Shown one piece after another: positions 1-40,130 of a DNA stretch of 64,000 nucleotides (position 1 is the first letter of the stretch; each line of letters begins with the position of its first letter). Source of the DNA: Siderastrea siderea. Lineage: Eukaryota > Cnidaria > Anthozoa > Scleractinia > Rhizangiidae. The notes below the pieces were generated by a model. The model worked only from the letters and a program-made list of their open reading frames with translations. It was not told where the DNA came from and ran no database searches. The position numbers and the translations under genes are program-made. The stretch is taken from assembly GCA_964030785.1 (NCBI GenBank), contig OZ034970.1, positions 36,866,401 through 36,930,400 of the forward strand. Reading direction: 5' to 3'.

Positions 1-949
1 ACATATACGGAGAAATATATGGGGATGGAATGAACTCGTTCTGGAATGAAAGTCGTTCCGAAACACGTCAAAGTTCCCTTGGAGAGTGCCTCAAGCCAGC
101 CTTTGTGCTGACGTCGCAAAATGGCATAAAATCGCTTTGAAATGGCAGTGACAATCGCCATAGGTGATTTCAAATCATACTGAATATGGTCACAAAAATC
201 AAGCTTCTGCCAATTTGGAAAAATCAGTGGAAGTCCATGAAGATTTCCGATTCTTTTCCAAGCGTTTTAAAAGTCGTGAGGTCAGTGTTAAGTCATTGTG
301 GCTAGCACACTCTTTCAAACATAGGCACGCAATGCGCGCAGAGCCAATGACGTTTGTTTTTTACAATATGGTGAAATTTATCCTGACAACCTATGGGACT
401 TTACATCTCCGGTAAGTCCTCCCTAACCCCTCAGCCCTAACCCCTCAGCCCCAACCCCCCCAACCCCCCCCCAACCACCACCAAAAAGATCTTGTGGTTA
501 TCCACTATAAAACCTGGTAATGATTCAGCAGCGTGACTACGCGGAGTAAAGAAACCGAAGAAAGCTCTTTATTTCACGGTTCTTCAAAGAACAGAGACAA
601 AAACAAGTAAACTTAAACTTAAACTCACCGTCGAAAAATATTGCATACATAATTAAGGCAAAGATCAGTGGAAAGTTAACAATTTTACTTCAGAAATAAA
701 TGCAAGTTGCAGTTGAACCTTTTAATTTCTTACTTCTACCGGCGAATATCCAATACTTTTCAGTGCTCATAAACGGTCATCTTTCTAAAGGGTGCCGTTT
801 TGACGCTCTGCGTGATTTGCGTGACACGCGACTCGCTTTACTTTGTTTAATTTCTAAGGTTTCAGACGTTTCAGTCAACCACTTACGTTCTTAGTACATT
901 GTATTGTCAAAACAGGAGTCTGCCATCAAACGGCGTTTCTTGTGTCCAC

Positions 950-1390
950 AATATTTTCGTTCGAAATCGGTTTGTACTAGCGTTTATAAACAGTTTTTAA
1001 ATAGTTTTGCAACTATATTTATTTCCCCTGTTGATTGAAGTTGCTTGCTTTGTAATCAAGTCGGCTATAATAATTTTCGTCTTTTTGCTTCACAAATCGA
1101 CCAGAGTATGTTTATATTTGTAACTTTCCCACGGTACAAAGTTATTTTTAGCGCACGTGTTTTTTTAGCGCACGTGTTTTTTATTTTCGTTCGAAATCGG
1201 TTTGTACTAGCGTTTATAAACAGTTTTTAAATAGTTTTGCAACTATATTTATTTCCCCTGTTGATTGAAGTTGCTTGCTTTGTAATCAAGTCGGCTATAA
1301 TAATTTTCGTCTTTTTGCTTCACAAATCGACCAGAGTATGTTTACATTTGTAACTTTCCCACGGTACAAAGTTATTTTTAGCGCACGTGT
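950..1390. repeat. Near-identical tandem duplication, 230-bp period
   Basis: A block beginning near 952 (ttcgttcgaaatcggtttgt) recurs at 1182 and both run about 208 bp to the same gcgcacgtgt end. I see one substitution (tttatatttg against tttacatttg). The short linker repeats tttttttagcgcacgtgt. Such identity implies a very recent duplication or a collapsed or expanded assembly tract. Confidence 0.85.
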
Positions 1391-1812
1391 CTTTTTTGAG
1401 TCTCAACCTACAGCCGAATAAATTTCGTTTGCTTTGCCTTCGAACAGTACGAAAATGTTCAAATTCAGCTCGCTTTCCAGTAGATCCAACAGGTCTCTAT
1501 TAGAATGCTTTGTCACATATCTGTTGTTGTTAATCTTTCGGTACTGTTTCGGTCGGTTCGAGATGTTTTAAGTGTTGCGTTACATTCCTACGACTGAAAT
1601 TACAGCTGTCAACTATGCAAATTTGCTCAACATACGCTTTACACTTTGAGCTATGAATAACCCCGAAATAACGTTTAGTATCTTGTAAAGATTTTACTAC
1701 ATCCATCCTCTAATTCCTTGATCACCACTGTGACTTGGATTTTAATACTAGTTTCATTCAAGTTTTTCAGTTTTAAGAATAGCTAGCAACAAGCCACGCA
1801 ATTTCCGATTTA

Positions 1813-2289
1813 TGCGCCGATCAATTCGAAACTTCAACATCCCCCCCCCGGGCACACCCCGGGCATTTGACGGTGCATCGTGTTCGGGGAGGAGGGAATT
1901 TGAACGTTGCGTTGAAAGGGTGGGGAATTTGAACCGGATTTATCTCTTGTTCTGACGTGAAACGCTTGTGAGTTTTTTCGGATTTTGCAGGGTTTGATGG
2001 ATTTACAAGATAGAATTTCGCCTTTGTTAGTAAATTACTCTTTCAAAAGGGTCTTAAAAGAAGTTTGAAGGTGTCATTACGGCATATCTCTCTCTGAAAG
2101 GCGTGTAAAGTGTTTGATTGAAGACGAAATTTGTCTTTGAGGAGAAGTAGTTCAGTACCAATTGGTGGGGCATTTGAACGGCTCTTTTGCCCCGAGGGAA
2201 GGGAATTTGAACAAGCCAATCTTCAAAAGTTCAAATGCCCGGGGGGTTGCCCGGGGGGGGGATGTTGAACTTTCGAATTGATCGGCGCA
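1813..2289. mobile_element. MITE with 60-bp TIRs and TTA target duplication
   Basis: The left end tgcgccgatcaattcgaa is matched in reverse by ttcgaattgatcggcgca at the right end; pairing continues through a C-run/G-run and 'gggcatttga'. The flanks are TTA on both sides (1810-1812, 2290-2292). A 3-bp TTA duplication is typical of PIF/Harbinger elements, so this is probably a Harbinger-type non-autonomous element. It carries no ORF. Confidence 0.8.
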
Positions 2290-2885
2290 TTAGTTTTAAA
2301 TGGTTCATGTTTTATAACACGCACTCAAAAATGACAATGCAAATTTTAGATTCGCTGTTACCGAGAGATAATCCCGAAAAAGTTTATGCTGTTTTACTCT
2401 AGTCTTTTCACTATCGTTATTAACTTGGGCTTTAAATACTGTCTCTTTCACTGTTTATAATTAGGGATCGAAGTAACGTTTATTTCCACGTTCTGTTCTC
2501 AAATTGGCAAGTCCGTCTTGTATTTGCTGCTGTGGAAATTTGTACTTCAGTTAAGTAAACACAGGACTACAACGCGAATAAAATCCTGCCAGACCTCACG
2601 TACACAAAACAGGCATTCGAAGTAGATCCACACTTGCGAATGCAAAACACTTCAAAGCCCGGGGGACGTACTCCTATAGTATAAGCTGTATGGGTTTGTG
2701 CCGCTGATAAGGTAAGAGTTTCAGTCTCCTGGTGCACACCCCCACCCATCGTCTCACAGAATATCCCCCCAGCCTCACAAATCGTAAGACAGACGTATAT
2801 CTTTCGTATATCGTTGATTTTTAGGCTCTGACAGTAGCCATATGACGTCACTAACGTGACGTCATTGGCTAAAAATGGCACTTAC

Positions 2886-30329
<27,444 letters not shown>

Positions 30330-31079
30330 CTGTGAAATAAATAACATAAGAAGGAGGTAAATTACTTCTGAGAAAAATATTTCTACAAATCCCTGTGCGA
30401 GCTAGAGAAAACACCCGGGAGGGAAAAAGGAGCAATTCCACGAACCTCTCAGCTGGCTGAAAGAAACAGTGTTTTAACTCACTTGGCTTGGAGGAACAGT
30501 GTTTCGACCCACGCCCTGGGAGAAACAGTATCGCAAAACACTTCACTGGGAGAAGCAGCATTTCAACCTGCCTGGTGAGAGGGATTTGAGAAGTGAGCTT
30601 CGCTGGAAAGATTAAAAGCAGAAATTCTAGCCCGGCTGGCTTTAAGAGAACAGGTGGACAATTTCAATTTTCGAACATTGAAATGATTACCGAATACGTA
30701 CGACAGACTTTTGGCCTATGAATGTTTCCGACTGTTTTCCAAAGATTGTATATTCCATAGATTGTATGTATATAAGTATGCAAGGGCCAGCTGGCTGGCT
30801 GGCTGGACAAATTAGTCAGCTGGATTGTTTGATATGTGGGTGAGCTCTTTGGCCTGCTCGATGGCTGCGAAACAAGGATTCAGGCTGGCAAACAATTACT
30901 GTAATTTTAGCCGTCTTCGCGCCCCAAACAAGAAGGGCGTCGGGAACAGTGAAAGGGTCCATTATCTGCTAACGCTACTCTTTTTAGTATTTCTTTTCGA
31001 GGTAAGTAGGAATGTCTGAAATGCCTCAACATAGCACCACGCAACTACGGCCTTAAAGATCCTTTTCAGCATTTTTCAA

Positions 31080-31540
31080 TAATCCACTCATTGACAGATT
31101 CTGTGATAACTTCGACAATGACTCTTTGATGTGGCACTCAATTACGATTGTGGCGTCGACACTTTGTTCCTGGGTACAGTGCATGGGTCATGCGCGGACC
31201 TGTGTCATTCACATTCAGTATACTGAACCTTCTCAGGACCTTTAAAATTTCGGAATCGGAATCGGGATTTGTTTCCTCTTTTTCAAGCAATTGGGCCAGT
31301 CGGTTAAGGGAAACCAAACTTTTGTTAAATGGCCTCAGAATTATGCAGGCATAGAAGGTGGAGAAGAATTGCCATCGCAAAATTACTACTACGGACCAAA
31401 CATAACCATATCATTCTTCTTTATTCGATTTTGTCTCACGGTAAAATAAACTGAACGATATAACATCTGCGGAGTTTTGTTCTTAGTTACTGTCTGTGTT
31501 TTGATGATGTAAATTTAAATATCTGCAGCAATGCTTGTTC
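31080..31540. repeat. Diverged repeat block A
   Basis: The part around 31150-31245 (cactttgttcctgggtacag ... ctgaaccttctcagga) recurs at 31627-31715. The part around 31258-31500 (gaatcgggatttgtttc ... aattatgcaggc ... ggtaaaataaac) recurs at 32990-33285. All copies are in direct orientation with many differences. Confidence 0.7.
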
Positions 31541-32178
31541 ACGTGACCAATTAACTTTATTACTTCGACAGTGACTTTTTAATTTGACGTAGCACTAAAG
31601 ACACTAAATGACGATGGTGGCGTTCACACTTTGTTCCCGGGTACAGTGCATGGGTACTGGAGCAGACCTGTGTGACATTCACATTCAGTACACTGAACCT
31701 TCTCAGAACCTTTTAATTTTGCGGGTCAAGAGCAAGGGTACGTAAAATAAGTGCCTTAGCACTCAAAAAAGGCCTGTGTACAGACAGTTGTCCGTGCCCA
31801 ATTAACGGCCCCAGTACAAGGTCTCGACCTTGTGCCCAACGATGCCCGAAAACGTGCTCAATTTTCGGGAAAAAGTGCTAACAAACGCCATGTTCACAAT
31901 GGTGCCCCTCCACCAAGCGTGAAGGCCGCCTAAGATGTAACTTTGAACCACTTTAAAATCATCATTGGACTCTAGAGCAAATGCAGCTTGCACAAAACGC
32001 TCGCTTTCTTCTAAGACCTAGTGCAGACAATATTTATAAAGCTGACATTGTATAGTACCAGGAAATGTCCATACCCACCACACGTATGGTCGTTGGAAAC
32101 TCTGAGGGAGTGGGGTGTCTCTAAAGCCAAAAGTTTTTTAAAAAAGGAAAATATAAAGCTAAACTGGAAATTCCTGAG

Positions 32179-32179
<1 letters not shown>

Positions 32180-32223
<44 letters not shown>
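32180..32223. repeat. (GT)n microsatellite
   Basis: About 21 uninterrupted GT units. Confidence 0.97.
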
Positions 32224-32224
<1 letters not shown>

Positions 32225-32464
32225 AAGGCAAACAACCACCCACAGGGGAGGTATGGATATTTTCTGGAACAACACTTTCTTGGTAGAGTTTAGCCACCTC
32301 GTAACAAGTTTAGATTCACGAGAAGATAAGATGCCATGTTGGAATTGAGAAAAAGACTGACCTTTCCTCTTTATTCCAACTGAATAATAAGACCCCTGGT
32401 TAGAATTTGCGTCGAAAGCTAGCGTGTATTTTACAAGAAGGAAGGCTGGTCGTTCCATGTTGTT

Positions 32465-32625
32465 TCCTTACGGACAAGAAACCTTAATCTGCATTCTCTT
32501 TGTCTTTTGAGGTGTATAGATGCGTACCGTCGAAAAAACGCTGAAGGTGACCCTGTTCTTGACTAACATCCCGTCCAGGGGGAGTAGTAATATTCCTAAT
32601 TTCTTGATGCTGTAGAAACTTGGAG
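32465..32625 (-). repeat. Diverged copy of the 54-kb SINE body
   Basis: 'tgttcttgactaacatcccgtccagggggagtagtaatattc' (broken here by position, 32548-32592) parallels the 'actagcagcccatcc...gggagtagcaata' body of the SINE at 54855-55110. The tRNA head is not recognisable. Confidence 0.45.
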
Positions 32626-32984
32626 TTAGCGTCGACTGTGTGGCCGGCGAGTGCGACTTTACTGTCGCTATCTTACAAAAGTTTTCGATCCGCTTAAACG
32701 GCAACATTGTATACACCAATACATAAAAGATCCAGCTAGTCATGCTATTGCGGCATCGTGACGTATACACCCACTTTTCAGTAAAACGTGTGGTCCTGCT
32801 ATCCGTCTATTATGCAACATATTCTGGACGCAGCTTCAACAAAGGATACCGATAGAAATGTATGCTGGAGTCCTTCTTCTTTCACCTCAGTCATTTTAAA
32901 ATTTCTGTGCATGATTTAGGCACTTAAATGTGTAGAAATGCAAACGAACTCGAACATAAAAAGGACCGAGAAAGGGAGGCACGA

Positions 32985-33290
32985 AAGAATCGGGATTTGT
33001 TTCTTCTCCTCAAACAACTAGTCCAGTCGGTAAAGGGAAACAAAACTTTTTGATAGATGGCCTAAGAATTATGCAGGCGTAGAAAGATAAAAAGAATTTC
33101 CAAAACGAAATAACTATCACAGACCACTGCAATTTTTCTGCCTTCTAGCAATCCAATCTCTCACCCGAACATGGCAGCATCCTTCTTCATTTCATTTTGT
33201 CTAACAGTAAAATAAAACGATAACATCTGCAGATTTTAGACCTGGTTCTTAGTTACCTTCTCTGGTTTGATGAAGTAATTTAAAACATTC
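32985..33290. repeat. Diverged repeat block B (copy of 31258-31500)
   Basis: Shares gaatcgggatttgtttc, ccagtcggt.aagggaaac, gcctaagaattatgcaggc and aaaataaa.cgataacatct with block A in the same order and orientation. Confidence 0.7.
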
Positions 33291-35971
33291 GCAGCAACTT
33301 TCTGAGCGGAAACTGTACGCTGTAGTGTACGGACTTAGCGGCCCTTGGATGACAAAACGTAGACTTTGAGCAATTACTGATGAGCCATTAGTCGCGTGAA
33401 GTTTTTAGGCCATACTTTTATTTCAGGAGAAACTTTCAATCGAAACAATCTATCTTCTTTTCTTATAGAAACGTCTTAAATTTGACTAAGATATGGTTAT
33501 GTATCTGTTAAGATAAAACCCCTTCAATGCAATTTAATTCAGAAAAATACAATAGACTTTACAAAGCTATTTTTGCATGATATCGCTTCTTTCTCTCAAA
33601 ATCCTGGCCAGCCAAAAATGTCTTTTTTTGGTTTTCGGCTTTGGCGGTTGCATCGAACATTTGTCGAAAGAGAATGCTTCAACTTGCGCGTGTCCCCTGA
33701 AGGTTTCACGAAAAAAAAAATAACTGCAGGTAGCAACGTAATATGAAGACAAAATTTGTAGTGGCCTAAGAGAGTCAAACAAGTTACATTTGCTTCAAAA
33801 CAAAGATGTTTATTTTTCTCATTAAAAAATGAATGAAACAAATTATTGCATGGTAGGACATAGCGACTGTCAAGCAGCTGAATGCTTTTAATGTCAAAGA
33901 AACACTGGCTATGTTTTGACAACGTCTGAGAATATTGTTTTCGATAGTATCCAATGAATTTCTTCCAAAGTTTTTCCCCTTACCTTGAAACTTAAATTTG
34001 CCAAGGTAAGATCATATAGTAGACTTTCCTTTCTTTGCATTTTATTTTAATTTATAACTTAAAAACTGTGTAATAAACGAAAATTTGAGATAACAGAGAA
34101 GAAAACTCTATTAAAGCAGATGCAACAAATATAAAATGGCTTAAAGCAATTCTCGTTGTTTCTCTAGGCTTTTTTTGTTTTCAAGTCCAACTCGATGATT
34201 ACTACGGGTATTTCCGACGGATTCAAGGTTTGAAAGATTCTACACACTTCAGATGCTAAGTCTGCAATCCTTGCTATTGTTGTTTTATCGTTGATAAAAC
34301 AGCTATCAAATGGACGGCTAGAACGATGCTTTACGAATGGTTGTCTACAAAACGGACTTCTCTGGTCACAAATTGGTAGTTTTGTGGAAAAAGGCGACGA
34401 ATTGCGTAGAGAAAAGCTTTATCTTGGAGCAGTGGATCATACCATTTCATGCAGATGAGTTAAATACACACCTGCACACAAAAAACGATTTGCAAAAACT
34501 TCAGCGGATTTCTTTGGAAATGTTAGGGAAAATGTTCCTCGCACCATACGTAAAAAAAAAAGTTGAGTTTCATTTGGGGAAAAAGAAAAAACAAAAAAAA
34601 ACTTCGAGAGAACAAAAGTAGCTGATTATAACATCACATTAAGAATATTTATGATTGAAAGTGAACCCCCGAACTTTTCCTTTTCTTTCTCGATTCCAAA
34701 CTACTCAAACGATCATATTTATAAAGTTATGGAGTTGCTAAGTAATTATTCAGATGGGATCGAAAAAACTTCTCATTCCATACCTTGAACGCAAAATTAG
34801 GTTTACTGCCTGCGAAGTCCATGCAAGTAGACATCATTAACAAGAATAAAGTGCTTTGAACAACTGCATGATATTTTAAATCGGCACTCGAAGGACTAAT
34901 TTACTCTCTTTTGTACAGCTCTGCAGGTGTTCTTTGTAGGATTCAACTCTCTTCAGACCAGACCAACAAAAACAAAACCCGGCAAGAACGAGCTACCTGA
35001 TCTTTGACTTTATTTAGCAAGCTTGATCCCTAGAGAAGTTTATTCCAAGTTTCCAATCACATACAGACATCTTCACACATCTCTTGTCCGCAAAAGAAAA
35101 GACATCCAGAACTATGGACTTAAGGACGTTTGCGCTCAACTCATCCCACGTTCAGGTTTTTTTTTAAACATTTGCTGCAGCTAAATAGTGACCAACTCAT
35201 GCCAGAAAGCAGAGAAGGGGATCACCGTGCTCGTTTTGGAGAAATAGCCCACTGAAATCGTAGTGTTTCTAGAAGCTTTGGTCATGTAAGGCGATATCAA
35301 CTTTATTGCTACCAGCAAATAAAAAAAGCTAAGTGGAGTACTCTACAGATAAGGTCGATGTGTTGATTTTAACGCAAATAGGCCTTGGTTACTGCCCTTT
35401 CTGCTCTCTTTATCCGTTTCTCTCTCTTCCTGCTTGCTTGGGAATCATGTTTAAGAAGAGGTGAGTCCAAGTACTACAGCAAAGCTGACCCGACGTAAAA
35501 TATACTTAAATACAACATTTCAGCTGACCAGACCTGCCTTCTTCAGGTAGAGATGTTAATGAAACTTGACAAAGGATAACTCGTTTCATATGTGATATGG
35601 AGAGTGTCGCAATACAGAAAAGGGTCAGAAAAGTGTTGGTAGTGCGACCCTTAGCACAACACCTTTGTACTTCCAACAAATTCCGCCTGGTAAGATATTT
35701 AAAAACGCACATAATATAAGCCAGGTGTTCTTCGAACTTAACAGGGATGGGCTGAGAAGATAAGTACAAATTAATTTACCGAAGAGGTGATGCATGTTCT
35801 TTGCTATCGATCTTTCAGTACGAGTGAACTTTGTCAGCATACTGAAGACCGACCGTGCCAAGATAAATTAATTTGCATTTTGAATATAAAGTAATTGTAA
35901 TCAGTGAGCACAAGTTTGCCATCTTTCTTGTCGAACGTTCTTCTTTTGCATATGGCGAGGTTTTCACTTAC
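33291..35971. other. First-intron sequence with little recognisable content
   Basis: AT-rich. A plus-strand ORF of 94 codons (34337-34621) ends in a Lys-rich tail, has no recognisable domain and is not supported as a gene. A reversed CTGAAGA...CTGAAATGTTGTA motif at 35511-35546 resembles the Penelope-type relics elsewhere. Confidence 0.45.
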
Positions 35972-35977
35972 CGGCAT
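35972..35977 (-). CDS. Candidate first coding exon (Met-Pro) of the FN3 receptor gene
   Basis: On the minus strand an ATG-CCG is followed directly by a consensus donor (gtaagt). It ends in phase 0, which is the phase required by the signal-peptide exon at 30329. Joined, the product would begin M-P-I-L-L-L-L-F, a reasonable signal peptide. The sequence upstream (35978-36070) is open but has no other ATG and could be 5' UTR. The match rests on only six coding bases, and other first exons in the 5.6-kb gap are possible. Confidence 0.3.
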
Positions 35978-37627
35978 CGTAAAGTAATTTGTTTGCTGCC
36001 TGGCCTGCCTGCCTTTGCTGGCTGGCGAAAACAAAGTGCATCTGACCACCGAAGTAAGTATTTTCCACCGCAAATGTTCAGCGATTTGACTCTACATTAT
36101 GTATTTTGTACTTATGGATTTTTTCTAAAGATATGATAACCCAAGCAAATGACGCAGTGAAGAAACAGCTGCAATTTCTTTGATAAAACGGGATTCGCAG
36201 ATAAACAAAGCCAAAGTTTGTGGCGCTCACGAAGTGCTTTTTGTCAATCTTAGCTTGATTTTACAGTACTCAGCTTGAGTTCCTGACAACTGGCATTGAA
36301 AAGGCTTTCACGTACACCGTGGAGATATTGTAATTAGTCACAGAGGAATTCTTTGTTTCTCAAAGTTACATGTGATTCAAAAACATTTATTACTTGACTC
36401 GTGACTACCACGTTAAAAAAAATAAATAAATAACTTGAAGCCGGACCGCGATTTTTGTGATATCAGTTCCGTGGAATTTAAGTTTGGTCAATTCTCTCGT
36501 CACACCGTGAATGAATTTTCCAAAATAATCGACACTATAAGGAGTAAAGATTCACCATCTTGCAATCAGGGACTACTGGGGTTTCCCTTGGTGAAAAAAG
36601 AAGTATACACTTATATTTTTTGCAACTGAAAATGGAAGAAAGGCGTTAAAGACACTTGTTTCGGCTCAACTTACTTCCTCAAAAGTCGTTAAGCCAAAAA
36701 AAAAAAACAATGAATACGGTGGCCAATTTACCTTATATTAACTCAGTAGATATGAAATTGAAGTGTTCTTCTACCTAACCGAAGCGCCCACACCCTGCTT
36801 AGAACAAACGAACCCAGAGCTAGCATTTCGGAATGACTCGATAAGGCGCAAGAAAACATTCAAGGAGCGCGAAGGTTGATGGGAAGAATGGGAGAGAAAG
36901 AATCTAGATCTGCACTCGTCCTGGAGGCCTCACACCTTTTGAGTAGACTTCTCAAGGCTGGTCCAAGTCGCCCGTTTGGATTCGGAAAAGCGATATTCTG
37001 TCCACTCTACCTAATCCCCATCCGTCGTCCTTTCACCACTTTCGTCAAACGCTGTTGCGCATAAAGCTGTGGGACTGTCTCCTGTCCATCAAGCTCCGCG
37101 CCCCCGTTTTCCCTCCGTGCTTCTTCACAGCGGTCAAACGTAAAAAGCCTCTTCACTTCCGGTAATTTAGAGCCTTGAAGTTTGAATCAGTGCAAACGTT
37201 TACGAGCGTGAAATTCGCATGAAAGCCATGCATAACATATCCCGACATATCCCGAATTCCGCACCGATGAAACTTGTGGATACTCAACGTAAAAAGGCTA
37301 AGTCCGCAGAAACGGCATCAGTTGTCTATACGTTGCAAAATTATGGCGGGCACCACGCACGGTAAGAAAACTTACGCCGAATTTTCGAATTTGTGCGTAG
37401 GGTGGAAACAAAAAGCCCGAATATTTTATTTAATAAATACACAAAACTAGAACAAAAGAGTACAAATAACGCAAACATGGCAGGGTAGCCGCTACAGTGC
37501 ATGCCAATTACAACGAGTCCGTGATAAAAACAAACGAACAAAACAAAACAGCTGCCATTTTGATTTTAGAGCCAATGTGCGTCCTCCTTATTATAAACCA
37601 GTTTTTAAACACACTGTCAAAACTGTT

Positions 37628-37660
37628 AAAATAAATAAATAAATAAATAAATAAATAAAG
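37628..37660. repeat. (AAAT)n microsatellite
   Basis: Eight or so AAAT units. Confidence 0.95.
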
Positions 37661-37722
37661 AAGAAGAATTTAAGGGTGCATCCTTGCAGATCCAGCGGCA
37701 CACAGACGGGGCAGAAAGCAGA

Positions 37723-37810
37723 TAAAACGGGTAAAATCGGTACGAGTGAACAGGGGATTCAAGTGTACAGGGCGGACACTTTCCCTCGCACCGATTTTAC
37801 CCGTTTCATC
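37723..37810. repeat. Short inverted repeat (about 22-bp arms)
   Basis: aaacgggtaaaatcggta.gag at 37724-37746 is mirrored by ctcgcaccgattttacccgt at 37785-37804, leaving a 38-nt loop. It may be a small MITE or its ends. Confidence 0.55.
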
Positions 37811-38019
37811 CCGTTCCGAAAACTTAAAAAATAAATGATTGAGGATATTGAAAGTTAAAATATAAAGTTAATCCGTCCGCTGATAACTCGAAGTCTTCTT
37901 GAACAGTGCTCGAACAGCGCTCGTGTGTGGATACGCAGCCGGCTTCACAGTTGATCCACATCACGCGTGAACGGAAACTCTAAAATTCAAAACAACGTGG
38001 CGAGTCACGTTCTCCATAT

Positions 38020-38481
38020 TTGGGCATTCACTTTGTGTTTTCTGAGATTCAGAGAGGGATTTCGAAAATCGAAAGGAGATTGCGAATCTGTCACGGATTT
38101 TTTGAAATGTACAGACCTGCTTATGTTAATGCCTTAGGTCGGAAGAACAGGCCAGGTAGGCTTCTTCACAAGAAAACGAGAAGACGAATAATTGATCGTT
38201 ATTTGACTGGAGAATGACCGACAGCGATCTCCACAGCAGCTCGTGCAACTCCTGGCGCTGTTTATTGTATCATTCGACATCATAAAACGTTGGGTACATG
38301 TGAAGCGTTCAGTCAAGGGGGACGAAGTTATCCTTCTAAACTTTCAGACGACGTTCTAGAATCTATTGAATTGTTCAAACTAGCGAAACCTAGGATATAT
38401 GGGCGGGAAAATCGCGAAAGATTGTTGAGCGATAGGATATGCAAATATGGACGAAGCACAGGTCACCATAGCGTAATATGA
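38020..38481 (+). pseudogene. Transposase N-terminal (paired-like HTH) fragment, broken
   Basis: One frame runs through an in-frame TGA at 38215-38217. Before it: RLLHKKTRRRIIDRYLTGE. After it: TAARATPGAVYCIIRHHKTL, GTCEAFSQGG and KLSDDVLESIELFKLAKPRI. The order 'r.t.g.v..Ii..h...G......GG......d..e.Ie..k..kP.i' matches the double helix-turn-helix DNA-binding part of Tc1/mariner-type transposases. The DDE catalytic part is absent; a palindromic element begins directly after. It is a dead remnant. Confidence 0.55.
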
Positions 38482-38483
38482 GA

Positions 38484-38832
38484 GTTTGTATGGAGCTGAA
38501 ATTCGATTGTAAATAATCGGCAGTTTTCCGTGGAAAATACCTAAAAATCAAAATAGAGTTTGAAAAACCTTACCTGTTGTGTGTTTGCTGTGTCTTTACC
38601 GCTGTTTAACGGTCGAGGCGACGTCTTGTCACGTACTGGCTTTGACATAGACGTTGCATCGACCGTTAAACAGAAAACCGCCCAAAACGGCCTCCAGAGC
38701 CTCGGAAAAGCGGCAAAACACAGCAAACACACAACAGGTAAGAGTTTTCAAACTCTATTTCGCTTTTTACGTACTTTGCACGGAAAACTGCCGATTTATA
38801 TTTTGGATCGAATTTCAGCTCCGTACAAAAAC
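38484..38832. mobile_element. Foldback MITE with about 130-bp arms
   Basis: The arms share gagctgaaattcgat, atcggcagttttccgtg, agagtttgaaaa and cttacctgttgtgtgtttgc with their reverse complements, around a core cgaccgttaaaca / tgtttaacggtcg. It abuts the transposase fragment. Confidence 0.8.
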
Positions 38833-40130
38833 AACTCTGATATTAAGTTTTGGTTAACTGTGGACGAAGCGTCGGCTTTGTCTTCAATCAACCTCGCAAC
38901 TAGGATAAACTGTCATCGGTAATTGCCTGACACGGCGCATGTATCTTGGTTTTCGTCCACTTCCTGCGGAGCTACCGTTATTACCCAAGCGTTCAGCTCT
39001 AAGGTTTGTTCTCGTTTGTTCTCGTTAAATTGGTTGAAACAGGAATCCCGCGTCGGCAAAATTCATAATTGACATAATTTCACCTACTTCTACGTCTAAA
39101 ACGTTTTTGAACCACTGACAAGAAGCGAACCGAGAAAATTACGCGGTCTCTCGACAAAACAAAGATTTGTCCCGTCACAACCCCTTGCTTCTACAAAGAT
39201 AGAAACCATTTTCGCAAATTGCAATGAGATCTTCAATATTTCCTTTGCCCGTTACGTCACTGAAAGTCGCTTGTTCATTTGAAGACTCAGATCACATGTT
39301 CATGTTTCCGTTCACCCGTGACGTGGATCAACTGTAAAACCACCCTATGCCTGTGTGTAAACCTGTAAATCGAAAACATTAAATCGATGTCACCCTTTGT
39401 TCCGTGTTTGTTTTGTTGATTTGAAGCTCGCAAGGGAGTGTTCACAAAGCTGAAGTTAAGTTGAATTAATTCCATCGAAAAGCGTTCGGTCTTCCCGGCG
39501 AAAGGTCTGGAGCGAGTGTTTAAACGCGCTGGTTGGGGGCTTTCCTCCAGTGTTTCAGAGAGAAAAATCAATGTTTTGTAGTGTAAAGTATGCAAGTCTC
39601 TCTATATATGTATATTCTGAGAGAAGACAAGGACTTTCAGGAAGTTCCAAAAGTTTATGCTTCTCGGTCGGACCTCTTCTGGTTCCGCAGGCCAGGCCAT
39701 ACTGTGTAATGCCCATACCCCCGTACCCGCCTACATTGCCATCCAAAAATTATCAGTACGACCCGTGTTCGATTAACGCGCACCGAAAGCGCTGGATTAG
39801 GGAATTTTAGTGTCTTTTTTGGCCAAACCTGACGAAGAAAAGAGAGAAACACAACAAAAAGACACATTGGACGGTCTTCCTAAAGAGGAGATTGGGATCT
39901 AGCAAAGTGCTCTAGCAGCGATTTCAAAATTATCGGTAACCAATCAGAAACGCGCTTATCGAAGCAGAGCCAATCAGATCACTTCCCGCTCTTCACAAGA
40001 CTCGACCGTTGACATGATTTTCTTCTCAATGAAATTCCTGTAGTTTTACACAAAGTTCACTACAGAGAAGTTTTTCTTGAGAATACTACGAGAAAATACT
40101 GCAATCGTCTGCGTGGTTTTAGTTCAAAAC

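Larger units (their letters stand above)
1..2885. other. Intron or 3' part of the FN3 receptor gene with repeats; no exon found
   Basis: The last exon ends at a donor at 2885, so this is at least the start of an intron. I looked on the minus strand for a pore or second-lobe exon and found none. It contains a CCTAACCC-rich stretch (418-478), a 230-bp tandem duplication and a MITE, listed separately. The rest is AT-rich sequence without recognisable features. Confidence 0.6.
35978..40130. other. Spacer between the two divergent genes
   Basis: About 4.1 kb between the proposed start of the minus-strand gene and the LBR start codon. It holds a transposase fragment, a palindromic element, an AAAT array and small inverted repeats, listed separately. 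No TATA-type promoter is evident on either side. Confidence 0.5.

Noticed and set aside
418..478. Interstitial telomere repeat
   Set aside because: Only two or three CCCTAACC-like units with variable spacing, then plain C-runs; too degenerate to claim.
2567..2881. Minus-strand reading with T-S-Y-G-Y, considered as a channel selectivity filter
   Set aside because: It is the intronic read-through of the last exon's donor region; no helix flanks it and the surrounding residues do not resemble a pore.
34337..34621. Plus-strand 94-codon ORF
   Set aside because: Lys-rich tail from an A-run, no recognisable domain, antisense to a probable intron.
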